NCBI GenBank assembly: GCA_964019155.1
Contig: OZ025240.1
Span: forward strand, 43,586,746 to 43,650,745
Origin: Osedax fenrisi
Taxonomy: Eukaryota; Annelida; Polychaeta; Sabellida; Siboglinidae
Length of the DNA: 64,000 bases
Reading direction: 5' to 3'
Program-made: the position numbers and the translations under genes
Notes under the pieces: generated by a model
Databases searched by the model: none
What the model saw: only the letters and a program-made list of their open reading frames with translations
What the model was told of the DNA's origin: nothing
In this document: in pieces, positions 1 through 11,770 of the stretch
Position numbering within the stretch: the stretch's first letter is position 1
Layout of the letters: each line of letters opens with the position of its first letter

Positions 1-8
1 ATTTATGC

Positions 9-90
<82 letters not shown>

Positions 91-731
91 TATATTTCCG
101 TGAACATTTTTTATTATAAATAACAATATTTATTCTTTTTGTAATGTGTTGTATATAGAAGTAATACATATTCTCATTATAATGTTGTATTCATATTCTT
201 ACTACCATTATAAATGTTGTAAATATGTATAACATATTTTAATGCTATACTTTATCAATTTCTAATAAACTATAATGACCTATAATGAACTCTTGCCTAT
301 TGCATAATATATTAGTTTCTGCCTAGATACTTGAATAAATAAATATTTGCTCTATTGTTTTAATATCGGTGTTCCCATATAAAGGGATGGTGACAATAGG
401 TACATATCAAGCTGTTTATTCATCAAATAAGACAATAAATAGCAATGAGTTTTCTTATATACAATATACAACACAATTACAGTAAAATGTTAAATGCGTT
501 ACTAGTGATCCGTGCGAAGTTATTTCACGAGGAGTGATATCCATCTATAATAATCGCGATTTAAATGTATGTCATATAGATAAAAGTGATATATCTTTGC
601 TTCGCAAAATCCTTGTCGATAATCCGAAATTCAGAACAATTAAATCAAATTACTACGTAATATCGCATAACCACATAATCGTTGTATTGTTCTATTGTTC
701 TATTTCACTTCTCTGTTCACGTTCACCTCAG
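1..731. other. Intron/upstream DNA of the TTLL5-like gene
   Basis: A (TA)n run of about 70 bp lies near 15-87, followed by AT-rich DNA. At about 583-614 a short stretch resembles the right end of TIR family D. I see no exon with confidence here, although the gene must continue to the left. Confidence 0.5.
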
Positions 732-878
732 GATCTGGTGCTGAGATTCCTGAAGAGGGCCGCGGTTAACCTTCGTACGACCTTCCGTATCATCGTGCCC
801 AGCAAGAAGTTGCCGTTATCAAACCGTAGGAAGATCCTCTCAAAACAACTCGCCGACTTCGTCTATATTTATATTAAA
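732..878 (+). CDS. TTLL5-like: TTLL5-like exon 1 of window
   Basis: This 147-nt exon is in phase 0 at both ends. Its acceptor is CACCTCAG and its donor AAA|GTGTGT. It encodes a basic helical stretch (DLVLRFLKRA, then SNRRKILSKQLADF) that in TTLL5 follows the TTL domain. It is more GC-rich than the flanking intron. The open frame also runs upstream to about 534, but that part looks like intron and includes a scrap similar to the TIR element at 2853-3350. Confidence 0.7.
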
Positions 879-3800
879 GTGTGTGCTTAGCTTTCTAGTC
901 CAGTTACATTAGTATAACATACATACATACATACTGTATGTTACAAGTATTCATTATTATCTAACATTGCATAACAAAACATGTAATAATTATCTAAACA
1001 TATTTCTGTGGTTTATAAATTATATTTCCTTTAGTTCTTAATCTCTACATCAATTTAATTTACATACATTTGATTAAAATACTATTTATTCTACAATAAT
1101 TGTGAACACTAACAACGATACACTACTGTCACTTTATTATCTGTGTCATCATACTACTGTACGTCACACATTCATAAAGGAAACTGAAAGTCTTCAGGAG
1201 AATCTCGAGGATAAAGCTAAGCCTCCAAGTTTTATGTCGCAAGACAAATTAAAGGAAAAAGAATTTAATAACTTTGTGGAAAATGCAACGTTAGTTTATT
1301 AAGATACATGTTATGTGATCTATTAAATTACATTCTTTTAATAATAAAATATCATTTATTTATCATGGGACATGTCATCGTAATACTATAAGTATATTTT
1401 TATATATATATATATGATTTATTTATATAAATATAATGTATATAAATATTTGAAAGTGAAAGTCAACTAGAAGAGGTTTTAACGACTTATACCAAATTAA
1501 ACAAAAGTGCAAGTATATTTTTAGGAGGTGGACGAGTAAAGGTTTATTTCCTTTTTTTGTTCTTCGTTGTTACATTTATTTTGATTTAAGTTTTGGTTTA
1601 TTTTCCACAAATTTATTTCTGTGCAATTTCTTTCTATACGTGATATCTACAATACTATTTAACACTTATCCTCATTATAAAGTGTATTGTGATAGAGCTA
1701 CATTAATTCTCTACATTTGTAGATTAATCAAATTTGTTGATATTTGAATAATTACTTTATAATATTATCGTAAATAAATTCTAGAGTATATCAGAAACCA
1801 GGGTGCCCCAGCCACAAGCTGATCTCTCTGGTAGCGTTACAAGTGAAGAGATATCTCATTCTAACGGAGTTCTGTTAAGAGTTAGTTGTCAGTTAGGCAT
1901 GACAGTTATGTAATATTACGCAATTACTGCCACAGAACAGGAAGAGGGACGAAGTGAATATGGTCGGGAACGCTAAGCTGAATAATAAAAGTTATTACGC
2001 CTTTATTAATACTTATTCATAATGCTGTTTATAAGAATATTATCATATCTGAAATGGAAATACATTCATTTTTATACATTTATACATCTTACTCATAATT
2101 ATCAGATTTATGTTTGAACATTAATCATAGAAATACACTACATTTACTACGATTATTATTATCCATATAATTTGAATTGCGAAGGACTTGAAATATATTA
2201 TTTAAAATGATTTAATAAAAATTATGAATACAAATAAAGATTAAATTAAATTAAACTAAAACATTAAAAATAAAAGTTTTTTTAGAAAAAATATCTACGG
2301 AAGATAATTCAACCTGTATCAAAATTATTAATAATAACTGGTTATAAAATAATAAATTATCGATCATCTATATTGAATCAGAAGAACTGCATTGCTGATA
2401 TTTAGAGTAAACAAAATAAACATATTTTAACAACTATTTAAATAATTTTTTTGATTAATGATGTTATTAAAACATTTTTAATATATTTAAAAATAATTAA
2501 GGTAGATTTTGTAATGAATTGATATATATATATATTAATATCTTCTTTTACAGCGATTATGGCATATAGAAATAAAGCTGTCAAACAAAGACCATATTCT
2601 GCAAGTATCGCAAAAGTGCAAGGTTAATTAATAATGGTATAATAGTATATAAAGTACCGTATTACTTTTATTATATTTCTTCTATTATATAAATAATAAT
2701 ATTAAAAAGTAAGTCTCAAATGTAATTAAATTTAATCAATAGTGAATGTATTCAATACTATATTATTATAATATGTTTATCAGATATTGATACATTTTAT
2801 AATACATTTGATAATAAATTTGGTAATACATTATTCCTGTGTATTAAAAAAATTCACCAGCGACTTTTATAAGTAAAGATATAACACATGCAAAATCGTG
2901 TAATTCGGTTTTTTTCACAAAAATATACAGTGCCACATATATAGGTAATTTTCGAAAAATTGTTTTGTTTATAATAATGTTTATAATGTAAATTTGTATC
3001 AACTAACTATAATCAAACTATACACTTTTAAGGTGTAAAATAATATATTTTAAATTATTATTTATATGATGAAAACTAAGTGTTCATTGCTAATATATAA
3101 ATCAAACAATAGGATATGTTGATTTTAAATTCTATACATATCTATTAGGTGAGTAAAATCTAACTTATATTGAATGTAATTTGATAGATCATTGAAAACA
3201 TTATTGTATAGAAACCGCGTCAAATCTAAATCTATAGATTTATATGTCAGTGATTTCGATACTACCGTCAGAATCGGCTGGGAGTAGGTATTAATTCTGT
3301 TGCTTAGATAGGGAGTGTTATATCTTTGCTTGGCCAAATCTTTACCGTTACACACCCTTACACACACGCAGTGGATCATAACCTAACAGAGGTGAAGCTT
3401 ATCTCCAGACCTGTCAGCGCCTCGTCACCTAAGTGTCAGCAGTTCTCCACCACCACCACCTACAGTAGGACACGCCCAGCTACCTGTCAAACCACGCCCA
3501 CTTATTGCGCAGGTTACCACCCATCTATTAGCCCTATATTAATCGCGTGTACTCTTATTACAAGTAGCCATATGTATCTCATTCTTTCTTATCCTTAATC
3601 AAGTCAACACCGTAAAGTTACGTCCTATAACAGTACATTTACATATCGCGTGAACATTTGTTTTATGATTAATTACTGGTACAAGTTTAGCAATTTAACA
3701 GATAATACTTTTATAAACATTGTTCATTTGAGTATTATCATTATTTCGCATGGTCAACTGGTCAACTGGTCAAATGGTCAGTTTTTCAGTTGTTAATTAT

Positions 3801-6468
3801 AATCCATTACTTGGTTTCAATAATGATATGTTATTTTCAATAATTATAAAATAAAATAATACGCATATTATTAATGGAGCTAAGCGATCATCAAATAGTC
3901 CAGAACATTCCAAAACTCTGGGCTCAGTTGTTCTGAGAAAATAAATTGAATTAGGATTATTCTAGGACAATTATTAACATTACGGAGATAGCTAAGGATA
4001 ACTAGGATAACTTATTTTCTAAGAACAACCGAGCCCATTGTTCTGGAATGTTCTGGAATGTTTGGTGATCGCTTAGCACAATTAATAATATCCGTATTAT
4101 TTTATTTTATATAAATTATTGAAATAGCATATCATTATTGAAACCAAGTAATGGATTATAATAATTCACAACTGAACAACTGACCCCAGTTCCAAGCTAA
4201 GATATACACCGACCACTCTCTAACTCCTAATCCACTCGCCCGGTTGCACAGAAGAGCCCGCCAACGTGAACGAAGGCCTCCAGAGACTGGCGAGCAAACA
4301 GAAGCACCGCCAGTACATAGCATCTCGTACGTCTCACGTTCTGCAGACCTCCACCACCTCTACTTCAACCTCCGCTGCTGCTGCCGCTAATGATGACTCA
4401 TCTAAGACCACTGCCACGGGTTACGAGGGATCAGGCAAACCTCGCCGCGATAGCGTCGTGTCGCAGATGTCACGCGAGTTCAAGGTCACCCCTAATAAGG
4501 TCACGTCTATATATCCACCGGCTAATAGTATGCATAATAAACAAACACTATAGAATTTGATAGAGATATTTGAGAAATTATTAAACAATTCTTCGTTATA
4601 AAAATTGTTAATATTATTTGTATTCACTTAATATTAATATTAGAGTATAACTAATCTTCTGTTGTCCTCCTAGGTGGCAGCATTTGTAGAGAGAACGCGG
4701 GGAGATGGAGAATCGTGGTCTGATAACGAAGAAGTCTGCAGTAAAGATGTGCCCAGAATTATCGATAATGGTTCCATTCGTTTAACTTCCTTTAAACTTT
4801 TTAGTTTTTTTATAATATTTAATGATATATTATTCTTATTAATTATAAAATTATAAAAGTTTAGAAATTTAACAGATAAAACTTATATATATATATATAT
4901 ATAAACATTGTTTATTTGAGTATTATCATTATTTTGGTCAGATTTTCAGTTATGAATTATTATAAATGAGTTAAAATATTAACTAAGTGTGATTTAAAAT
5001 ATGTTATTTTTGTATTATTCTCAATTATTAATATGATTGCTATAGATGGTGATAATTGTAATATGAAGAATAGTAATGCAGATATTTCCATGCATTCAAA
5101 ACATCAACATATGGTTGCCATGGTTAGTATTCACTCATATCATTGTTTATTTGTATTATTTAAAATAATACATATTTTTTTAAAATCTTGAATCTTATTT
5201 TCTATGAATCATCCATATATTATTTTTAAATATAATATATAAATATATTCTTATATATATATATATATATATATATTAAATTAATGAAGTACTTCTAATA
5301 AAGAAGTACTGCTAATATGTTCAATACTACACTGCTAAACCGCCACAACCTCTAAATAAGCGTAACCTTCACCCATTGTTCTAACGCTGCCCATTGTTCT
5401 AATGCTGCCCATTGTTGTGTTAGGCACACCGTCAGATATCCTGTAACAGACAATCGTCAGGTTCCGACGTATACATTCCCCGACCTCCATCTGTATCTCG
5501 TACCAACGACTACAACACTAATGTTAACGCTGGTAGGTCAGTATTCTCACTCATTCTCTCGTAATCATCAATTGAAGAATTCAGCATACTAAATTCTGTT
5601 CTTACTATTATTAATGTATACATTTATTTTACAAAACTAATATCCATAAGAATATTCTACATAATTTATAATTATGGTATATAGTATAATAATATAAAAT
5701 AATTAAATATAAAAAATAAATTACCTTATATATTTTTGTTAGTTATAGTTATGTTGAATCTTTATATATTACCTGTTGACATAATTATTATTATTGATTA
5801 CTTATTATATTGGGAAATTTTTTACGAATGAACTCTTTAAAAATGAACATTTTACTTTTATTTAAATTTTTTTTAAATTATTCCAATATAATTCATAAAA
5901 CAGTTTTACCATCATATGATACATATAGTATTATTATTATAGATATTTAAAATATAAGTATAACAGGGAATTTAAAATAAACTTACATTTGAATTTAAAA
6001 TATATGAATTTAATAATACTACTGATATATGTATATTATGTTAATTATTATATTATTAGATTTAAATGCTTAATTAAACATGGTATATGTTTATGTATAA
6101 TGATTATTATTAGATAATTTTATATATTGATATAAAGTGGGTTAAAACATAAAAAATATAAACTATAATATTAAAGTCTATTAGTATTTTAGTTTTATTG
6201 TAACCTTTTATATTTTAATAATATCTAATAATTGTAAGTCATATTTCTAGTTAATATATATGTTAATAATGATAATGTTCCTATGTAAAGGCGTATAAAA
6301 CTAAGTTCCAATGACGACGTGAAGTATAGAAATATGGCCGACAATGTGGCCGACACTAAAACCGATGTGAAGCAACAAAAAGTTCGTTCGATGTTTGATT
6401 TAGAACGGAAAGTTACGTTGAACGCACATCATGACGATTACGGCAGTTTTTATGAAAGTTATTCATAA
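732..6468 (+). CDS. TTLL5-like: TTLL5-like tubulin polyglutamylase, C-terminal part (10 exons)
   Basis: Ten exons (732-878, 1180-1289, 1941-1990, 2554-2622, 3390-3512, 4252-4499, 4674-4740, 5046-5122, 5424-5536, 6291-6468) join in phase with no internal stop, giving 394 codons including the terminal TAA; all introns begin GT and end AG. The first exon junction reads LADFVYIYIK then ETESL, which resembles the region after the catalytic TTL domain of TTLL5, and exon 6 carries GLQRLASKQKHRQY, like the GLQRLA-type segment near the TTLL5 C-terminus as I remember it. TTLL5 adds glutamate side chains to tubulin, mainly alpha-tubulin, at cilia and microtubules. The ATP-grasp TTL domain must lie left of the window, so no catalytic residue is visible. 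The rest is low-complexity, Ser/Thr-rich, as expected for the tail. Exon phasing is direct evidence of a gene; the TTLL5 name is family knowledge and less certain. Confidence 0.65.
1180..1289 (+). CDS. TTLL5-like: TTLL5-like exon 2
   Basis: The exon starts at GAAACTGAAAG after a CATAAAG acceptor and ends GCAAC|GTTAGT, 110 nt, leaving phase 2. It encodes an acidic/lysine-rich helix ending FNNFVENA. Joining it to the previous exon gives IKETESL, similar to the KETE segment of TTLL5. Confidence 0.65.
1941..1990 (+). CDS. TTLL5-like: TTLL5-like candidate exon 3 (small)
   Basis: This 50-nt candidate exon lies between ACAGAACAG and AAAA|GTTATT. I chose it because it is the one choice I found that reconciles the phase of exon 2 (two bases left over) with that of exon 4 without a stop. 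The donor is weak, and another small exon within 1780-1990 is possible. Confidence 0.4.
2554..2622 (+). CDS. TTLL5-like: TTLL5-like exon 4
   Basis: A strong acceptor (TTCTTTTACAG) precedes 69 nt ending GTGCAAG|GTTAAT. In phase it reads AYRNKAVKQRPYSASIAKVQ, a basic Ser-containing segment typical of a disordered tail. Phase 1 at its end fits exon 5 exactly. Confidence 0.6.
2853..3350. mobile_element. TIR element family D, copy 1 (uninterrupted)
   Basis: This is about 500 bp of non-coding DNA in the intron between exons 4 and 5. Near its ends a perfect inverted 13-mer (AAAGATATAACAC at 2875-2887, reverse complement at 3315-3327) marks terminal repeats. It matches the element at 42751-44136 over most of its length, for example through ATGATGAAAACTAAGTGTTC. 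That second copy is interrupted by another element, so this copy shows the unoccupied site. It has no ORF and no superfamily I recognise. Confidence 0.65.
3390..3512 (+). CDS. TTLL5-like: TTLL5-like exon 5
   Basis: The 123-nt exon is bounded by CCTAACAG and GCGCAG|GTTACC, in phase 1 at both ends. It encodes a Ser/Thr/Pro-rich stretch (VKLISRPVSASSPKCQQF, then TTTTYSRTRPATC). Base composition is clearly richer in C and G than the introns on either side. Confidence 0.65.
3684..3749 (+). repeat. Repeat unit E, copy 1
   Basis: The segment from AAGTTTAGCAATTTAACAG to GAGTATTATCATTATTT recurs at 4858-4936 with a (TA)n expansion inside. Here it lies directly upstream of the foldback arm at 3776, after a triple TGGTCAACTGG-type repeat. 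Confidence 0.6.
3776..4185. mobile_element. Foldback/MITE with about 180-bp inverted arms
   Basis: The left arm (3776 to about 3955) and right arm (about 4009-4185) are near-perfect inverted copies. Both contain TAATCCATTACTTGGTTTC, the GCTAAGCGATCA block and CAGAACATTCC, separated by a loop of about 55 bp. The transcript of this intron could therefore fold into a long hairpin. It lies between exons 5 and 6 of the TTLL5-like gene. No ORF is present. The ends read GGTCAGTT...AACTGACC; I could not settle a target duplication. Confidence 0.8.
4252..4499 (+). CDS. TTLL5-like: TTLL5-like exon 6 (largest)
   Basis: This 248-nt exon follows a GTTGCACAG acceptor and ends AATAAG|GTCACG in phase 0. It encodes EGLQRLASKQKHRQYIASR, a Ser/Thr run, five alanines, and RRDSVVSQMSREFKVTPNK. 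The GLQRLA/RQY segment is the part I most readily associate with the TTLL5 C-terminal region. The RRDS site looks like a basophilic kinase site, which is an inference only. Confidence 0.7.
4674..4740 (+). CDS. TTLL5-like: TTLL5-like exon 7
   Basis: The acceptor GTTGTCCTCCTAG is strong. The exon reads VAAFVERTRGDGESWSDNEE in phase 0 and ends TGCA|GTAAAG in phase 1, which fits exon 8. It is acidic at its C-terminal end. Confidence 0.6.
4858..4970 (+). repeat. Repeat unit E, copy 2, with truncated foldback end
   Basis: AAGTTTAGAAATTTAACAG at 4858 to about 4936 repeats unit E with a (TA)n run inserted. It continues into GGTCAGATTTTCAGTTATGA, matching the first 30-35 bp of the foldback arm at 3776. 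The copy is truncated after that. It lies in the intron after exon 7. Confidence 0.55.
5046..5122 (+). CDS. TTLL5-like: TTLL5-like exon 8
   Basis: The 77-nt exon follows ATTGCTATAG and ends GCCATG|GTTAGT. It reads GDNCNMKNSNADISMHSKHQ and on to HMVAM, in phase with exons 7 and 9. It is Asn/His-rich and carries no recognised domain. Confidence 0.5.
5424..5536 (+). CDS. TTLL5-like: TTLL5-like exon 9
   Basis: The exon starts after TGTGTTAG and reads AHRQISCNRQSSGSDVYIPR, then PPSVSRTNDYN. I chose the donor GGTAG|GTCAGT (phase 2) over the alternative 4 nt upstream, because the alternative brings an immediate stop in exon 10. If the upstream donor is used the protein ends shortly after NVNAG. Confidence 0.6.
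6291..6468 (+). CDS. TTLL5-like: TTLL5-like terminal coding exon
   Basis: The exon begins after CTATGTAAAG and runs 59 codons including TAA. It reads through NMADNVADTKTDVKQQK and VRSMFDLERKV to DDYGSFYESYS. An internal ATG at 6334 could start an isolated 45-codon ORF, but the upstream in-frame codons and fitting phase argue for a last exon. An AATAAA about 310 bp downstream (6777-6782) is a possible polyadenylation signal. Confidence 0.6.
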
Positions 6469-6685
6469 GTTACTCATTCGTATGTCTCTCGATACACTGT
6501 CGATTAACTATGCACATCTATTCTACAGGTTATTGACGTGGTGATTAACTCTTATTTATTGTACTCTTTTATTATTTTATTTATTTTATGTGATTTTAGA
6601 TGCTTCATGATATCATTACGATGCGTATTCTGTGATATTTTAATCTTATTAGGCCATTTCTAATTTATATCTTAGTTAATCTAGG

Positions 6686-6716
<31 letters not shown>

Positions 6717-8660
6717 ACATATATATATATATATATATATATGTATATTATTAATTATATACTATTGATTTTATTTAATAAAAATAGATTATTTGAAATT
6801 TTAATTTAAATTTATATTGAATTATTTTAATATATGTATTTAATAATTATTGATATGTATCCAGAGTCTGAATTTCAGACATCTGTTATTGTCACATCTT
6901 TATATCTACATTTATAAACTAGGCTAAGGGTAAATAAAACATAAACTATAAACACCAATGATTTATACAATACAAAATATTACAAATTGAATATTGAAAT
7001 GGTTAATGTTATAAAGAAGATACAAGGACATCATGTAAAGAGATATATTGATATTATTTTAAATATTTAATTAGTATCAAGAAATTAATTTTCAAAGTTG
7101 TAAATTTAAAAGAGATATTACTAGGTTAATATTATTTTATTTGAAATTAACATTTAGTCATCACCCGGCTTTGTTAGATTATATTACAGATGTGTTACAA
7201 TATTACATGGGTTATTTGATAATAAAGTATATAAATAAAAATTAAATATATAAATTATTAACATAATAACTAAATTAAATAACTAATATAAATAGTATAT
7301 ATGTTTATATACATACATATATTATAGACAATTTTTCATATTAATATCAATTGAATTATCTAATTTATTAGTTTTATAATATTAATAAAAAATAGGATAA
7401 TATTTATAATTACATATTTCAATTTAATTAATAAGGTAATTAATATTTTAGTGTGAAAACCTGCACATTCATTAACGAGATATAGATGAACAGGTATAGA
7501 TTTCCAACATGTAGATGATATGTAGAATGCAACACCATATCTTGTCATACACCTATTGTTTTGCAGTCTCATCCTCTCACTAGATGCCCTCAGTGATAAT
7601 AATGTATGAATATTAGATCGCAAACAGCTATATTCTGCTATCTATGTGAATTTAGCTTTCTTTAAATATGGAGGTTACTATTCAATGTTATTAACTTACA
7701 TATGATACACGTCACATACACCAATATATAATAGCAACGCCCGCACTTTGGTAATAGGGTATTCTGTACTTACTCCTTCCTTGTAAATCATATACACCAG
7801 GTAGAATATTCATTTCTTGTTTGAAATAATTTGACTTTATAAGATAGTTTTCAATCTACGAGTATTTCCATATTTAGATAGTCCATTCATCATCATTATC
7901 AATACATATATATTCCCATTGAAATGCAATATGTATTCCCTACAATTATATTATATTACTTTTACTATGGTTATACTTCTTTAATTTATATATATATATA
8001 TATTATCAAAGAGTGGTGCTGCTATCTTCAATATTAAATTACTCTGAAATAGATACTTTTCAGTGGTATATTTTATAATATTTCAATGATTTCAAGATTT
8101 TATTTATTTATTAACAATTTAAAAAATGTTATATATTATATAATGTAATTAATTATCTTATAATAAATATAATATAATGATTACATTGTATATTATAATT
8201 ATATGTTAAATTAATGTTAATTAAAATTATACTCAACTTTATACTACAAATAAAGAGGTGGGATAATACATTTTGAAAGTAAAAAATTATATTTAACAAA
8301 ATTATTGATATATTTATTTAATAATTCATTACTTAATGTAATATAATGTTTTATAATGTAATTTACTATTTTTTCAAATGATATATTAATATATGTTGTA
8401 TTATACAACCAGGGAGTATATAATTAAAAAGATAATATTAAAATAAAATTAAAAAAAGAATTATTGGATAAAATTGAAATCTATACAATTACTACTCTTT
8501 ATATCCATATGATTTTATATTTTAAATTAATTTAAATTAAAAATAACAACAATAATGATAGAAAAATATAAACACTAATAATATGATACATTTCATTAAA
8601 TTTTATTAAATAATTTAAATCTTTAAATTTAAATGATTATATAAACACAATACTATTGCT
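6469..8660. other. AT-rich intergenic DNA
   Basis: Contains TTA and (TA)n microsatellites (about 6686-6742) and a probable 3' UTR of the upstream gene. The only longer frame, on the minus strand at 7360-7623, is mostly low-complexity and is not supported as a gene. I see no other feature. Confidence 0.5.
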
Positions 8661-8663
8661 AGA

Positions 8664-9995
8664 TATCCACAGTTGAATTCATCTGAAAGAAACTGTAAGT
8701 AATGTGTTTCTGTTTTGTAAAACTTTTGGTAATCGATTCAATAGTGTTGGACTATTTATTTTAATTTTATTTGTTTTTGTCGATTTTTAAAAATTAGGTA
8801 TATTATCATTTGTACATAAAATAAATATAGATTCAATTATATTTTATATATTATTGAGTTTAATTGTTATTATATTGCTTGGTAGATTATTAAATTGTTT
8901 GTGCATGTGTAGTACACATTGTGAAGTGATTTATTAAAGAAGATTATTTTATCATTAGAATTTGAAATAAATATATTTCTAATGTGTTCATTACATTTTT
9001 TATATATAAATATTATTAATTTTGTTGTATCATTTCAATTTGATTTATATTATTAAAGTATCCATTACTACATCCCCGCTATATTGCTATACATAATATG
9101 GTGAACATGGGGTGGAATACATTATTGTATATTGTAATGAGTATGTTAGTATTTTGATTTTTTTCTAAATTATAAATTGAATATAATATTTTGGATAATT
9201 ATAAATTTAAATTATTCATATGAGTAATATATATTATTATATTCATCTACATTATTTATTAGGATATTATTTAAATTTAAGTGTGGATTTAATTTGATAA
9301 TATTTGTTTTATTTATATTACGTTTTAATTTGTTGTTGGTATAGCATTTGTCTCTTTTAGTTATCATAATTGTTATATTATATTTGAGTTAATTATTATT
9401 ATTATTATTGAATATAATGAAAGTATCATTTGCATATTATATTTATATAAGTAAATGCAAACCATTTAAATAAATAATAAATAAGAGGGCCCAGGATATA
9501 TCCATGTAACACCTGTTATTACTTTAAAATGTTGATTTAAAAATTAATGTTGACTATTTTAACTTAGTTCTATTAAAAAGCTAATCGTAATGTACCTATG
9601 TGATTAGCTATTTATTTAATTGAATTACCTCGTATTCCGTAATTATATAGTATATTACACTTTATTATCTAAGATCTTTACAATGGAAAGCCTCGAGTTC
9701 TAAAAAACTGCTTAGTTGCTCTAAGTTATTGTTTATTAATGGATCTCCCCTGTATTATTATTTTAATGAATCTATTTTGACTTTTATTGTTTTATTTTTA
9801 TCTATGAAGTTAATGAGTCTATTGTGCTATATACTGTAGGCCTACCTACCTACCTACTTTTGTTTATAATTGTTGATATTTGGCCTAGGATAGAAATTGG
9901 CCTGTAGTTTATTATATTATCTGAAATTAATTATAGGTATTGGTATTGGTTTAATGAAGCATTTTCATATAGGTGGAAAATTCAATTAGTGTATT
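8664..9995 (-). pseudogene. Decayed LINE reverse transcriptase (CR1/Jockey-like)
   Basis: Read on the minus strand, scattered blocks match LINE reverse transcriptase in the right order. NYRPISILGQIS lies near 9872-9910. A damaged GVPQG-GP-LLF block lies near 9470-9515, with YANDTFIIF (family YADDT, catalytic Asp changed to Asn) near 9411-9440. HPMFTILCIAI lies near 9075-9115. A C-terminal SPTLLNRLPKVLQNR, the usual LWNSLP motif of these elements, lies near 8720-8790. Stops and frameshifts separate them, so it is long dead. No endonuclease was recognised. Confidence 0.6.
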
Positions 9996-10139
9996 ATTAG
10001 TTATACATCAATTATTTATATTTATACTGGTATTTATAATATAATCATTGAATGAATTTGCTATATTTAATCCATTTTGTTATGAATAGTATCTATAATT
10101 TATATTTTGTTTGTAAGATGATTTATGATTTATATTATT

Positions 10140-10178
<39 letters not shown>

Positions 10179-11000
10179 AACATACACATATGTATACACA
10201 CATATGCACATAAATTAATAATCACATGTAAACTATACACCTATCTGTTTACTATTTCTTATAATTGTTGTTTGTATTGTAATTACATTAACTCTGAATA
10301 ATTATAGATAAATAATTAAAAAATTATTTAACACATTTCAAACACTATTATTTGGAACCTACGATTTAATTAATTGTCAACCTATCACCATTTTTCATTA
10401 GTCTAAGTTATGAGTGTATGATTTTCAAAATAATATTTCTATATTAAATATAGGAAAATGTATTTATTAAAACTACTTTACATTCTTATTATATATATAT
10501 ATGTATATATTAATGAATACATTTTTATATAAATTCATATTCATTATATATATTCATATACATATATGTATATGCGAATACGTATACGTTTTATATCCAC
10601 ATATATATATATGTTATTTAAATAACATTTATTAAATGATTAATATATATATATATTAGTAATTAATAAATAATGTGAGTATACAATGATAACATACATG
10701 TATTGATATTTCTTAATATGAGTAAATGAAATAATATGTATATGTATATGTATGATATCATATGATATGAAAACGTGTACCCCTAAGTGTACATTAATGC
10801 ATTAAATGGACCTTAGAGTTCAACACAATCTTAAGATCGACTTTGATAGATGTACTTTAAGTTGATATATAAGTCACCGTACATAAGTCCGACTTAGCCA
10901 TGGTATAAGTAATAAGTATAGCATACAGCACATACAAATACTAATAAGAAATACGAAATAATGAAATAGTTAACTACGATGAGTGTGTAGCGAGGACCTA
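9996..11000. other. AT-rich spacer with microsatellites
   Basis: Holds a (TA)n run near 10142-10172 passing into CA repeats, and a block of TATATATG/TATACG repeats near 10490-10620. I see no gene or mobile element. Confidence 0.45.
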
Positions 11001-11007
11001 TTGTAGG

Positions 11008-11319
11008 TTGTATTGTAGGTTGTATCGCACGTGCGGAGTTATCAGACTGTTCTTGTGTCGTAAAGATATTAATCTATTTATAGATGTCTCTTATATCCGT
11101 CTGCATTCGTCACTAAACCCTGGATGTAAAACCCCACCGGGGCGCGAGTGTAGTGGGCCACCGCCCCCCGTTGGGTATAGGGTTTCCTGCGATATGATCG
11201 AATTTAAACCGCAATCTATAAATAGCCTGCTAGTGGCTCTCTACATATCGGACGGCGTCGTCTTAACACCTCGCTGTGATTATATAACCCGTCGTTATAT
11301 GATGGCACCGTCACAATGA
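11008..11319 (+). CDS. Unrecognised 103-codon ORF in a GC-enriched patch
   Basis: The ORF stands out because its DNA is much less AT-rich than its surroundings. It contains CRKDINLFIDVSYIRL, a Pro/Gly-rich middle (PPGRECSGPPPPVGY) and IEFKPQSINSLLVALYISDG. I recognise no domain. Its stop codon overlaps the start of a second small ORF (ATGA at 11316). It could be an exon, a relic of a transposon gene, or chance. No splice sites were convincing. Confidence 0.3.
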   Translation: MYCRLYRTCGVIRLFLCRKDINLFIDVSYIRLHSSLNPGCKTPPGRECSGPPPPVGYRVSCDMIEFKPQSINSLLVALYISDGVVLTPRCDYITRRYMMAPSQ

Positions 11320-11429
11320 ATCATCGTGTTGCGAGGTTACTACGAGATGAGGGCCTTCGCTACGATATTTATGATGCCTGCGTCGATTCTTGTTTGAACA
11401 GGATTTGTTTTAATTCATCTATTCTTTAG
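11316..11429 (+). CDS. Unrecognised 37-codon ORF overlapping the previous one
   Basis: The frame starts at the ATG overlapping the preceding stop and reads MNHRVARLLRDEGLRYDIY then DACVDSCLNRICF before TAG. Composition is non-repetitive and coding-like. The overlap suggests either compact gene packing or a frameshift in one original frame. No function is assigned. Confidence 0.25.
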   Translation: MNHRVARLLRDEGLRYDIYDACVDSCLNRICFNSSIL

Positions 11430-11544
11430 TTATACCAAGGGCGTTGGTTATACTACATAGTATGTAGTACATACTACATATGTAGCTTTATAGTGCCTCT
11501 AATAATACTATGAACATTTAAATAGTATATATTACAGATATATA

Positions 11545-11609
11545 AAAAAATATATATATATATATATATGAATATATATATATATTGTCACCATTACCAA
11601 CATGATTTG

Positions 11610-11640
<31 letters not shown>

Positions 11641-11770
11641 TAATAATACTATTATTATCACTATCATCACCACCATAATCATCATCAACATCATCATCAC
11701 TATAATTATCATCATCATTATTATCACCATCATTATCATCATTATAATTATCATCATCATAATTAATACC
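11545..11770. repeat. Compound (TA)n and (ATC/ATT)n microsatellite
   Basis: Two (TA)n blocks (about 11549-11585 and 11611-11642) are followed by about 110 bp of interrupted ATC/ATT trinucleotides (11643-11767). The long isoleucine/methionine-rich minus-strand frame across it is an artefact of the repeat. Confidence 0.85.
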
